Source: Ancylomarina sp. 16SWW S1-10-2 (GTDB taxonomy: Bacteria; Bacteroidota; Bacteroidia; Bacteroidales; Marinifilaceae). From it: a stretch of 64,000 nt of DNA. Positions 7,680 through 16,654 of the stretch are shown one piece after another. The notes beneath the pieces are model-generated. The model was not told where the DNA came from, did not search any database, and saw only the letters and a list, made by a program, of their open reading frames with translations. Every line of letters starts with the position of its first letter. The first letter of the stretch is position 1. Where the stretch lies: contig NZ_SADB01000002.1 in the NCBI RefSeq assembly GCF_009669305.1, positions 186,001 through 250,000 on the forward strand, given 5' to 3'. A program made the translations under genes and the position numbers.

Positions 7680-8727
7680 GTTTGAGATTTAGTTTAAGTT
7701 CAACAATGAATTCACCATGATCAGAGCTTAGATTCAATTTATATTGATCACCGTAGAGTGAGTTAAGACGTTTCTTCACATTTTCAATTCCGAAACCACC
7801 TACTTTATTTGTTTGTTCATTTGCTTGAATGCTATTTTTCAACTTCATATTGATATGATCGGATTCAATTTGAATGTTTAAATCAATAAAATTTGAATCA
7901 GACTGATTCATTCCTCCATGTTTAAAACAGTTTTCTATAAAGGGAATAAGTAAAAAAGGTGCAATTCGCTGTGAATTAATTTCCCCGTTTATAGAATAAT
8001 GAATGGATGTATCAGATTGACATCTGAGTTTCTGTAGATCAAGATAGTTTGTAATGTAGTTGATCTCTTTTTCTAGGAGAACGAATTTGTCTTTTGTTTC
8101 GTAAATCATATAACGCATCAGTTCTGATAACTTGAGAATATAGTCTGGTGTTTCCTTGGCATTCTTTAGGGATAGTGCATAAAGTGAGTTTAGATTATTG
8201 AATAGAAAGTGAGGATTGATATTCGATTTTAAAGCAATCAACTCGCTTTCCACTTGCTCTCGTTTTACGATTTCTAACTCTTTTTGAGTTTCAAGAACTG
8301 TAAACCACGACTTGGATAATTTTAAAAGTGTGGTGATAGCGAGATATACAAAACTAAATTTCAATAAATCCTCGATATCATAAGCAGATATAAACAAATA
8401 ATCGGGAACAATTAAATCGCTAAGCGTCTCGAAGGTAAATTGATTGAATAGAGCAACAACATACCATAAAATCGCAAATCCCAATAAATAAAACAGATAC
8501 TTCTCTTTTTTTAGAAAAAATGGAATTAAAACTAGCGTATTAATATATACCCCAAACAACAGACTCAAATGAAATAACGAAGTATAAACCTCATCTATTT
8601 TCGAAATTTCATTTTCTAAAGTAAAAAATTGTACTAAAACATAAAAAGAAGCCATCCAAAACAGAAGGTGTTGTAATATTCTGTTCTGGATTAACTTATT
8701 TAGAATATTTTTAATTCTATCGATCAT
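7669..8727 (-). CDS. LytS-type sensor histidine kinase
   Basis: A 352-residue membrane kinase. Four hydrophobic segments lie at about residues 18-37, 50-72, 76-98 and 122-136. A short coiled coil (ETQKELEIVKREQVESEL) follows, then the His_kinase domain with acceptor H173 in NINPHFLFNNLNSL. The ATPase domain has PFIENCFKHG (N-box) and GGFGIENVKKRL (G-box). This layout is the standard Bacteroidota partner for LytTR regulators, and it overlaps its regulator gene by 11 bp. There is no periplasmic sensing domain, so the signal is probably sensed in or at the membrane. Confidence 0.92.
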   Translation of the reverse strand: MIDRIKNILNKLIQNRILQHLLFWMASFYVLVQFFTLENEISKIDEVYTSLFHLSLLFGVYINTLVLIPFFLKKEKYLFYLLGFAILWYVVALFNQFTFETLSDLIVPDYLFISAYDIEDLLKFSFVYLAITTLLKLSKSWFTVLETQKELEIVKREQVESELIALKSNINPHFLFNNLNSLYALSLKNAKETPDYILKLSELMRYMIYETKDKFVLLEKEINYITNYLDLQKLRCQSDTSIHYSINGEINSQRIAPFLLIPFIENCFKHGGMNQSDSNFIDLNIQIESDHINMKLKNSIQANEQTNKVGGFGIENVKKRLNSLYGDQYKLNLSSDHGEFIVELKLNLKHDS

Positions 8728-8768
8728 TTATTTCTTTTTCATTAAGAATGCAATATTAAACTGCGATC

Positions 8769-9557
8769 TTACTTCTTAACTCGATTTAAAATTAATGCTT
8801 CTTTGGGATCATTAAACATTTTTTCATTGGCAAATTTGATCAGAAATTTCTGAATATCTTTAGTTTTAGCAGTAATAATAATTTCACCATCTCTTTCGAT
8901 ATGTTCAATTCTAATTTTTTTATTTTTAATTAAATCATCAAAGTCATCATACTCGATAGTGTTAATTATTAATTCATCGCCACTTAAATCTATCTTAAAA
9001 AAACCATGGGCACGAATAGTTAATCCTCCCATAAAAACTTTCAAACGTTTTTCTAGTGCTTCCTCGTTAGGAATTACATCTAAAAAATAGCAACCTTCCA
9101 GTTTTGATAATCTCCCATCTAAAGTGAAGGTGTCCCTCTCGGTAATCATTTTAATCTGATAATGTTTTTTTAATTGAGGATTAAAGAAGTAACGCTCTTC
9201 TTTGCTTAATTGTTTCTTGTCCTGACTACTACTCTTATCGTTTTCTTCAAAAAAAGCTTCTTCTTTTAATTTCGAGTTATGCTTAATTGCATATTTAATT
9301 TCTTCTAAATCGATTTTATCTGCTCCAAATTTATCGTTTGAGTTAATCACTAATTTTTCATCCTCTAATGAATCAACAATAGTGGTAATCTCATATTTGG
9401 TTTTGTTATCTTCCATCCACATGCCGTCCAATTCATTCAAATGGACTCTATCACTATCGGTATATAAAGGATGTAATGAGCTCACAACACAAGATTGTGC
9501 TGTGATCAGTACAAAAAGAAACAGACAGCTTAATTTGAATATCTTAATTGGTTTCAT
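8769..9557 (-). CDS. Predicted lipoprotein, function unknown
   Basis: The start is placed at the ATG at 9557, because the protein then opens with a lipoprotein signal: MKPIKIFKLSCLFLFVLITAQ followed by a lipobox ending in SC and then VVSSLHPLYTD. The longer frame would bury this signal. The 'SCVVSSLHPLYTD' start recurs, from memory, in uncharacterised Bacteroidota lipoproteins. The remaining sequence (about 240 residues) is charged and mostly beta in character, with no motif I recognise. It lies 42 bp downstream of the kinase start on the same strand as the two-component pair and may belong with it. Confidence 0.7.
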   Translation of the reverse strand: MKPIKIFKLSCLFLFVLITAQSCVVSSLHPLYTDSDRVHLNELDGMWMEDNKTKYEITTIVDSLEDEKLVINSNDKFGADKIDLEEIKYAIKHNSKLKEEAFFEENDKSSSQDKKQLSKEERYFFNPQLKKHYQIKMITERDTFTLDGRLSKLEGCYFLDVIPNEEALEKRLKVFMGGLTIRAHGFFKIDLSGDELIINTIEYDDFDDLIKNKKIRIEHIERDGEIIITAKTKDIQKFLIKFANEKMFNDPKEALILNRVKK

Positions 9558-10041
9558 GATAATTAGTTTTAGTGAAAATAGATTTTGAAATCTGCAGAGA
9601 TCATCTTTATTTGTTTTCAAAATAAGGGAATTCTCCTTTTATTATAAAATTCTTTCGATGGAAAGAAGCTGTTTTTCGATGGAAATCATGTAAGTATAGA
9701 TTTCGATAAAATAATATTATGATTGTAACTTAAGTATCAAATTTAACGATTTATAAGTTGATATTGTAAAGTAATCATAAAATGAAGTTTTGCTAGAGGT
9801 TTTTCACTTTAAAAATATTTCTTGCTTTCATGAAAAAAAATTAACTTCAAGAGCGAAATCGAGAAGGCTTATTATTTTTTTAAATTATTAGATCTATGGT
9901 TTGATCTCTAAGTTATATTTTAGGTCTTAGGTTTATCGAACAAAAATATTTCATGACATAACTCATATTAATCGAAGGTCAATTTTTTTATATTTGTTTA
10001 GACAGAAAAAAAACACAAAATAACCCTAAAAATAAATTACT
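9558..10041. other. AT-rich intergenic region between divergent genes
   Basis: A 484-bp gap between the divergent lipoprotein and pruA genes. Apart from the pruA promoter listed separately, no gene, repeat or strong hairpin was seen. Confidence 0.6.
9989..9996 (+). promoter_or_regulatory. Candidate -7 box of the pruA promoter
   Basis: TATATTTG fits the Bacteroidota -7 consensus TAnnTTTG exactly and lies 45 bp before the pruA start. A clear -33 TTG is not visible. Confidence 0.5.
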
Positions 10042-11673
10042 ATGCCCAAAGGTATATACAACGTTCCGGCTGTTACTAACGAGCCAATTTTATCCTATGC
10101 TCCAGGATCTCCAGAAAGAGCAGAATTACAAACAATGATCAAAAAAATGCGTTCCGAAGAAATCGATGTACCTATGTATATCGGCGGCAAAGAGGTTCGT
10201 ACAGGTAAGTTATTTACAATGACACCTCCTCACGATCATAAGCATGTATTGGGGCATTATCACCTAGGTGAGAAAAAGCATATCCAAATGGCAATTGATG
10301 CTGCTTTGGCTGCTAAACCTGCTTGGGAAGCTATGGCTTGGGAGCATCGTGCTTCTATTTTCTTGAAAGCTGCTGAGTTAATTTCAGGACCATATCGTCA
10401 GAAATTAAATGCTGCTACTATGTTGGGACAGTCGAAAAATGCATTCCAAGCTGAGATTGATTCTGCTTGTGAGATTGCTGATTTCTTGCGTTTCAACGTA
10501 CAATATATGTCTGATATTTACAAGCAACAGCCTGTATCTTCAAAAGGAATTTGGAATCGTGTTGAGCAACGTCCATTAGAAGGATTTGTATTTGCATTAA
10601 CGCCTTTCAACTTTACTGCAATTGCTGGTAATTTACCTACGGCGCCTGCTATGATGGGTAACTGTGTTGTTTGGAAACCATCTAAAACAGCTGTTTATTC
10701 AGCTCGAGTTCTTATGGAAATATTCCAGAAAGCTGGTGTTCCTGATGGTGTTATTAACTTGGTATATGTATCGGGTCCTGATGCTGCTGAGGTATTGTTC
10801 AGTTCTCCTGATTTTGCAGGTATTCACTTTACAGGTTCAACTGCAGTTTTCCAGAACATTTGGAAAAATATTGGTGAAAATATTCATAAATTCAAATCGT
10901 ATCCTCGTATCGTAGGTGAAACAGGTGGTAAGGATTATATCTTTATGCACCCATCTGCTCCTACTAAAGATGTAGCTACAGCAATTACACGTGGCTCTTT
11001 CGAATACCAAGGCCAAAAATGTTCTGCTGCTTCTCGTGCTTTTATTCCAGCAAGTAAGTACGATGAGGTAATGGCATTTGTTAAGGAAGATTTGAAGACA
11101 ATTAAGATGGGTGGAACTGAAGATTTCACCAATTTCGTGAATGCAGTAATCGACGAAACTTCTTTCGATAAGTTAGCCGCTGCTATCGATGCGGCTAAAG
11201 CGTCACCAGATGCTGAGATTGTAGCTGGTGGTACTTACGACAAATCTGTAGGTTACTTTATTGCTCCAACTATTATTAGAGCTCTTAAGTCTGATTACGT
11301 TAGTATGAGAGAAGAGCTATTCGGTCCTGTTATGACCATTTTTGTATATGATGACGATAAGGTAGATGAGACACTTGATATTTTGGATAAAGGTTCAATG
11401 TATGCTTTAACAGGTGCTATTTTTGCTGACGATCGTTATGCTATAGAAAAATTAGTTAAGCGTTTAACGCATACAGCAGGTAACTTCTATATTAACGATA
11501 AGCCAACTGGTGCAGTAGTTGGACAGCAACCATTTGGTGGCGGTAGAGGTTCTGGAACCAACGATAAAGCAGGTTCTATGATTAACTTATTGCGTTGGGT
11601 TTCTCCACGTACAATTAAGGAAACTTTTATACCCGCTCAAGACTATATGTATCCAAACTTCTTAGAAGATTAG
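10042..11673 (+). CDS. pruA: L-glutamate gamma-semialdehyde dehydrogenase
   Basis: A 543-residue aldehyde dehydrogenase that oxidises glutamate semialdehyde (from proline or ornithine breakdown) to glutamate with NAD+. Family marks are FALTPFNFTAIAGNLPTAPA, GNCVVWKPSKTAVYS, the glycine motif FTGSTAVF, the catalytic glutamate in IVGETGGKD, the catalytic cysteine in YQGQKCSAASRAF, and the C-terminal GQQPFGGGRGSGTNDKAG. The N-terminus (MPKGIYNVPAVTNEPILSYAPGSPER) is typical of the single-domain eukaryote/Bacteroidota-type P5C dehydrogenase. It stands alone with its own promoter and terminator; no proline dehydrogenase gene is adjacent. Confidence 0.95.
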   Translation: MPKGIYNVPAVTNEPILSYAPGSPERAELQTMIKKMRSEEIDVPMYIGGKEVRTGKLFTMTPPHDHKHVLGHYHLGEKKHIQMAIDAALAAKPAWEAMAWEHRASIFLKAAELISGPYRQKLNAATMLGQSKNAFQAEIDSACEIADFLRFNVQYMSDIYKQQPVSSKGIWNRVEQRPLEGFVFALTPFNFTAIAGNLPTAPAMMGNCVVWKPSKTAVYSARVLMEIFQKAGVPDGVINLVYVSGPDAAEVLFSSPDFAGIHFTGSTAVFQNIWKNIGENIHKFKSYPRIVGETGGKDYIFMHPSAPTKDVATAITRGSFEYQGQKCSAASRAFIPASKYDEVMAFVKEDLKTIKMGGTEDFTNFVNAVIDETSFDKLAAAIDAAKASPDAEIVAGGTYDKSVGYFIAPTIIRALKSDYVSMREELFGPVMTIFVYDDDKVDETLDILDKGSMYALTGAIFADDRYAIEKLVKRLTHTAGNFYINDKPTGAVVGQQPFGGGRGSGTNDKAGSMINLLRWVSPRTIKETFIPAQDYMYPNFLED

Positions 11674-11695
11674 GATTAAAATAATTATTAAATTA

Positions 11696-11729
11696 AAAAC
11701 GATCGGAGCTTCTGCTTCGATCGTTTTTT
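11696..11729 (+). terminator. pruA terminator
   Basis: The stem AAAACGATCG-GAGC pairs with GCTT-CGATCGTTTT around a TTCT loop and is followed by a T-run. It lies 23 bp after the stop codon. Confidence 0.85.
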
Positions 11730-11762
11730 GTTTTATTGAATTGATGACGCGCTTTCATTTTT

Positions 11763-11915
11763 CTCCTCCTTGATTTTAAGGAGGAGTGGCTGCGGTACGA
11801 AGACGAGGTGGTTTTTTCCCTATTCCATTCCGAGAGTTTTGGAAATCTTAAACGACTTTTGATTTGTCATATCGAAGTTCCCTTCAGTGGTTCCGAAAGC
11901 TCTCGGAATAGGGGA
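11763..11915. repeat. Inverted-repeat (MITE/REP-like) element in a gene-free stretch
   Basis: The 744-bp gap between pruA and the hybrid kinase has no gene. It contains a perfect 9-bp hairpin (CTCCTCCTT / AAGGAGGAG, 11763-11786). A longer imperfect inverted repeat follows, with arms at 11817-11844 (CCCTATTCC..GAGAG) and 11891-11915 (CTCTCGGAATAGGGG). The hairpin with the following GGTGG segment resembles interspersed repeats I have seen in Bacteroidota intergenic DNA. No transposase lies nearby. Confidence 0.55.
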
Positions 11916-12313
11916 AGCTAATTCGATGAATTTCATTTAGCTGACCCTCTTCATCTAAGGGCAAAACAATTCAATGAATGGAGATGTTTTAGAACTAAAC
12001 ACCGATGCTTATTTTATGCAACTATTTATAATTATTATGGAAAACATTCTACCGTATTTACACCTAATATTTAGCCTGAATTATTAAATTTAGGAGTCCT
12101 AATAATCAAGTTCTTGTAAAGTAGAAAACTGTTGTTATTACAAAAAATTACATTGATAATGATGTTGTAACGATAAAAGAACTGTTGATAATTAATTCAA
12201 TAAACTTTAATGTCTTAATTGGAAGCATTTTTTGTGAAGAAAAGTGCTTATTTTAAAAGTATAACATGTATGTAAGCATCTTATCTAAATTTGACCATGG
12301 TAAATGCGCTTGG

Positions 12314-12344
12314 TTGTTGCTATTCTAATAATTAGCTACTTTTA
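12314..12344 (+). promoter_or_regulatory. Candidate promoter of the hybrid kinase gene
   Basis: TTG (12314-12316) lies 20 bp before TACTTTTA (12337-12344), seven of eight positions of the combined -33/-7 consensus. It is 73 bp upstream of the start codon. Confidence 0.35.
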
Positions 12345-12417
12345 CAATAAATTGGAGAAAATCATTACAGTAAGTATTTGATAATATTGATGAAAGATTA
12401 AATAAACATCTAGAAAT

Positions 12418-15400
12418 ATGAATAAGTTGTTTTTGAAGTATAATTACAGCCTTTATTTGACCTACTTAATAAGCTTACTACTAATAATTTTAGGGGTAAC
12501 TGTAATATTCGGCTGGTTTACTCACGAACTCACCTTAATTCAGGTAAATGAATCTTTTGTTCCTATGGTGTTTAATACAGCTATAGGCTTTTTAATCAGT
12601 GGAATGGGCTTGTTGTTTATTCTGATGAATAAAAAGAATTGGTCTATATTATTTGCTGCAATTTTAATAATACTAGGCGTATTAACACTGGTACAATATA
12701 TATATCCAATAAATCTGGGAATTGATGAGGTGTTTATTGACAATTATATTACCAGAGGAGCTGCATATAAAGGACAAATGGCTCCCAACACTGCTTTTTG
12801 TTTTTTGCTTACAGGCATAGTCTACATCGTTTATTCATTAGGTCTATTTAAAAATCATATTAACAAGCTGCTAATTCCACTGGGTTTATTGATATTTATA
12901 ATTGGCTTAATATCAACCGCGAGTTATTCTCTAGGTTTAGCATCTTCTTTTGATTGGTCTAAATGTAACGAAATGGCCATTCATACTTCCATTGGATTTA
13001 TGTTATTAGGATTTGGAATTTTAAGTTGGCTTTGGTTTAATAAAATCAACAAATATCTTTTTTCATCTTCAATTCAATCCCGATTGATTATTTCAATCAT
13101 TATACCAGTAGTCTTGATTTTTATTTCTGCATCATATTTTAATATGATGAATTTAAAAAACATAACAGTTGCCAAAACAGATGCGGAATTGAGTATGTTA
13201 AATTACCAGTCTGCCAATATAATTGACCAAGAACTGTTTAAGGTAGAAGGCGTTCTCAATGAATTAAAAATGAGGCTTATCAATGAAAACGATATTGATG
13301 AAAAAATACTTTATGAGATACTTGAAGAGAATGTTCGTTCAAATAACCTCATTTATGGTTCTGCGATTGCATTTGGTCAATATAAATACAAAGAGAATAG
13401 ACGCCTTTTTGCACCCTATGTTTATAAAACAGATACGGGTTTGTGTCATAAAAACGTCGCAGATGCATATGATTATGCTGAAAAGGAATGGTTTACTAAA
13501 CCCCAAGCAGATCGAAAATCAGTATGGACTGAACCTTTTTACGATGATGGTGCCGGAGATGCATTAATGTGTACTTATTGTGTTCCTATATTCAAAGACA
13601 AAGAATTATGGGCTGTTATTACTGTAGATGTCCTTTTACGCGATTTGGCAAAAGAAATAGGTTTGATTGTCTCAAACGACTTTGATTATTATATCGTTTC
13701 AACTTCGGGTTACTATATTTATAATTCATATGATAAAGATCAAACAGGGAAGCATTTTCATTCAACGTATTATAAGAAAAACTATACTTCTGAGAATATT
13801 GAAGATTTGTATAGCGTTTTCACCAATAATTTAACGGGTAAATTTAATTCTACAAATGTCTACTACAATTCTAATTATTGGTATTATTATGTACCTATCG
13901 CTAATGCGCCTTGGAAAGTATACTTAGGAATTCCCGAATCAAAAGCGTTTGAAGGTCTCATTAGTGAATTAATAAATAGATTCATTATGATGTTGCTAAT
14001 GATAATGCTGTTAATGGTTATCATATACTTCATATCAAGAAAGTTAACTGTACCCATTCTTCAACTTAGTAAAGCAGCCGAAAAAATAGCTTTGGGATCG
14101 CCTGAAGATATTATCGATATTAAAACAAATGACGAAATTGGCCAATTGGCTCATGCATTTAATTTGATGAGCCTTAATTTGAAGGAAAGGGAACAATCTT
14201 TAGCTCAAAGCGACGAGAAATTTAGCTCTTTTGTGGAGCAGACTTCAGAAGGTGTTTACTTTCTTAAAATGAGAAAACCAATACCTGTTAGCATGCCTGT
14301 TGAAGAGCAAATTAAACATATTTATGAAGGATTTATTGTTGAAGCAAACGATTCACAAGCAAAAATGTCTGGGTATTTAAAGGCAGATGATATAAAGGGA
14401 ATTACACTTGCCGAATTTCGTAGAGGTAAGAATGAATTAGAGGATATTAAAATTCTTAAATCATGGATTAAATCAGGGTATCGCATTACTGGAAGAGAAT
14501 CTTCGGATCTTGACAAAAATGGAAATAAAGTATGGTTTTCGAATAATGTGATTGGCTATGTCGAAAATAGTTATTTATTGCATTTATGGGGATCACAAAC
14601 TGATATTACTGAGCGAAAAAAACTAGAAAACACGAAAGATATTCTAGTTAATATATCCAATGCTGTACTTACAACGGATAATTTTGAGTCCTTTTCTCAA
14701 TTCATTTTTAAGGAGTTTAAAAAAATCATCGACACCAGTAACTTTTTTATTGCTTTGTACGATGAAGAGACTCAGTTGATTTCATCTCCTTTTATTGCAG
14801 ATAAATTAGATGAAGAAATTATAAGTTTCCCAGCTGAAAAGACACTTACCGGTTATGTTATTCAAACCAAAAAATCATTATTAATAAATGAAGATGAATT
14901 TTCAAAACATATTAAAGAAGGTCATTTCGAATTAGTAGGCCCACTTTGCCAAGTATGGATAGGAGTTCCTTTATTAATTAAAGGTAAGGTGATTGGAGCT
15001 ATTGTTATTCAAAATTATGAAGGTGAAAAAATGCTTGATAATGAAGATTTAAAAGTGTTGGAATATATAGCACCACAAATTAGTTTGGCTATTGAAAGGA
15101 AAACAACCCTTGAAGATTTAAAAATTGCATTGGAAAAAGCACAAGAATCGGACCGATTAAAAACAGCATTCTTGGCTTCTATGAGTCATGAAATAAGAAC
15201 GCCGTTAAATGCAATTGTTGGATTCTCTACGCTTATTGCTGAGGAATCTGAGGATCTAAAATTATTAGACTTATCAGATACTATTCACAATCAAAATGAT
15301 TTACTCTTACAATTAATTGACGATTTAATAGATTTTTCGAAAGTTGAAGCAGGTATTTTAGATTTCGACAATAAGCTCTTCGATATAAATAAAATTATTA

Positions 15401-16251
15401 TTGAGCTATCCTTAATTTTTAATACAAAATGCCACAAAGATGTTGAGTTAATTGCTAAAAGTTCTTTTGATTCATTTATTGTTTCATCTGATGAATTACG
15501 AGTAAGGCAAATCTTCTCCAACCTTATTTCCAATGCCATTAAGTTTACTCGTAAAGGGAATATTTCTTTTGGTTATGAAGTCGTTGATAATTCTGAAATA
15601 CGATGTTTTGTTAGAGACACAGGAATAGGCGTGCCAATTGATAAACAAAATGAAATTTTCGAAAGATTTACCAAGCTTGATGCATTTTCTCAAGGAACAG
15701 GCTTAGGCTTATCGATTGTGAAAAATATTGTTGAGTTAATGAATGGAGAAATTTGGTTAGAGTCTGAGCCAGGAAAAGGCTCCTGCTTTTATTTTAAAAT
15801 ACCATCTTTAATTCAAAAACAAGGCGAGCTTAAAGTAAAGGATAAACCGAGTATGATTGAAAAAAATATTAAGAAAACCGATATTACCATTTTAATAGCA
15901 GAAGATAATGAATCCAGTTCCTTTCTTTTGGAAAGAATATTAGAAGCCTATAATATGAATATTCTTCGTGCTAAAAATGGACAAGATGCCGTTGAACTAT
16001 GTAAGTCGAGAAGTGATATTGATATGGTGCTGATGGATATTAAAATGCCAATTCTTGATGGTTATGACGCAACTAGACAAATAAAACAAATAAGACCCCA
16101 TTTACCTATTATTGCACAAACAGCTTATGCAATGGAGGTCGATAAAAATGATGCAAAAGAATCTGGTTGTGATGACTATATTTCGAAACCAATAATTAAG
16201 GAGAAATTAATAAGTCTACTAAAAAAATATATTCCAGAAATTGGGTTATAA
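12418..16251 (+). CDS. Hybrid sensor histidine kinase (MASE-like TM, Cache, HAMP, PAS, GAF, HisKA, HATPase, REC)
   Basis: A 1277-residue hybrid kinase. The N-terminus has about six membrane helices (residues 10-210). A further helix and a double-Cache-like periplasmic domain follow (about 220-510, with YGSAIAFGQYKYK and VWTEPFYDDGAGDALMCTY), then the closing helix (about 515-540), HAMP (to about 590), PAS (595-720, ending DITERKKLE) and GAF (735-885). HisKA carries acceptor H924 in MSHEIRTPLN. The ATPase domain has NLISNAIKFT and GTGLGLSIVKNI. The C-terminal receiver has D1207 in DMVLMDIKMPILDG. No cognate regulator is adjacent, so output is probably by phosphorelay to a distant partner. The Cache domain suggests sensing of a small extracellular ligand. 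Confidence 0.92.
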   Translation: MNKLFLKYNYSLYLTYLISLLLIILGVTVIFGWFTHELTLIQVNESFVPMVFNTAIGFLISGMGLLFILMNKKNWSILFAAILIILGVLTLVQYIYPINLGIDEVFIDNYITRGAAYKGQMAPNTAFCFLLTGIVYIVYSLGLFKNHINKLLIPLGLLIFIIGLISTASYSLGLASSFDWSKCNEMAIHTSIGFMLLGFGILSWLWFNKINKYLFSSSIQSRLIISIIIPVVLIFISASYFNMMNLKNITVAKTDAELSMLNYQSANIIDQELFKVEGVLNELKMRLINENDIDEKILYEILEENVRSNNLIYGSAIAFGQYKYKENRRLFAPYVYKTDTGLCHKNVADAYDYAEKEWFTKPQADRKSVWTEPFYDDGAGDALMCTYCVPIFKDKELWAVITVDVLLRDLAKEIGLIVSNDFDYYIVSTSGYYIYNSYDKDQTGKHFHSTYYKKNYTSENIEDLYSVFTNNLTGKFNSTNVYYNSNYWYYYVPIANAPWKVYLGIPESKAFEGLISELINRFIMMLLMIMLLMVIIYFISRKLTVPILQLSKAAEKIALGSPEDIIDIKTNDEIGQLAHAFNLMSLNLKEREQSLAQSDEKFSSFVEQTSEGVYFLKMRKPIPVSMPVEEQIKHIYEGFIVEANDSQAKMSGYLKADDIKGITLAEFRRGKNELEDIKILKSWIKSGYRITGRESSDLDKNGNKVWFSNNVIGYVENSYLLHLWGSQTDITERKKLENTKDILVNISNAVLTTDNFESFSQFIFKEFKKIIDTSNFFIALYDEETQLISSPFIADKLDEEIISFPAEKTLTGYVIQTKKSLLINEDEFSKHIKEGHFELVGPLCQVWIGVPLLIKGKVIGAIVIQNYEGEKMLDNEDLKVLEYIAPQISLAIERKTTLEDLKIALEKAQESDRLKTAFLASMSHEIRTPLNAIVGFSTLIAEESEDLKLLDLSDTIHNQNDLLLQLIDDLIDFSKVEAGILDFDNKLFDINKIIIELSLIFNTKCHKDVELIAKSSFDSFIVSSDELRVRQIFSNLISNAIKFTRKGNISFGYEVVDNSEIRCFVRDTGIGVPIDKQNEIFERFTKLDAFSQGTGLGLSIVKNIVELMNGEIWLESEPGKGSCFYFKIPSLIQKQGELKVKDKPSMIEKNIKKTDITILIAEDNESSSFLLERILEAYNMNILRAKNGQDAVELCKSRSDIDMVLMDIKMPILDGYDATRQIKQIRPHLPIIAQTAYAMEVDKNDAKESGCDDYISKPIIKEKLISLLKKYIPEIGL

Positions 16252-16654
16252 ATATTGATTTATTTTTTGAATAAATAAAGACCAGTACACAACAATATAT
16301 ACAAATAATAGCCGATATATCTCACAATATGTTGGAATGTAGTCCGAAGGAATATTAATCCAATTAATTATAATCATGTTTTGTAATGATGACTTATAAT
16401 TGTGCGTTTTAAGTGAAAATGGGAGTATTTTTTATTCACAAATATCTGATGCCTACTTATTACAGCGATTTATAGTAATTACGAATAATATTTTGCAGGA
16501 TTTATATTATATGTTTAGTTTGAATTGGTAAATTCAGTATTCCAATTAATCTGGTTTCTGTAAAATATATAAAAAGAAATCCATATTTAAAAGTGCACAA
16601 TACTAACTTGTGTGGTATGTATTTGGCTACTTTAAATCTTGATATATTAAAAAC
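16252..16654. other. AT-rich gap between two kinase genes
   Basis: This 403-bp gap contains no credible gene. A weak promoter-like TACTTTAA (16628-16635), with TTG 17 bp upstream, precedes the next gene. Nothing else was recognised. Confidence 0.5.
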
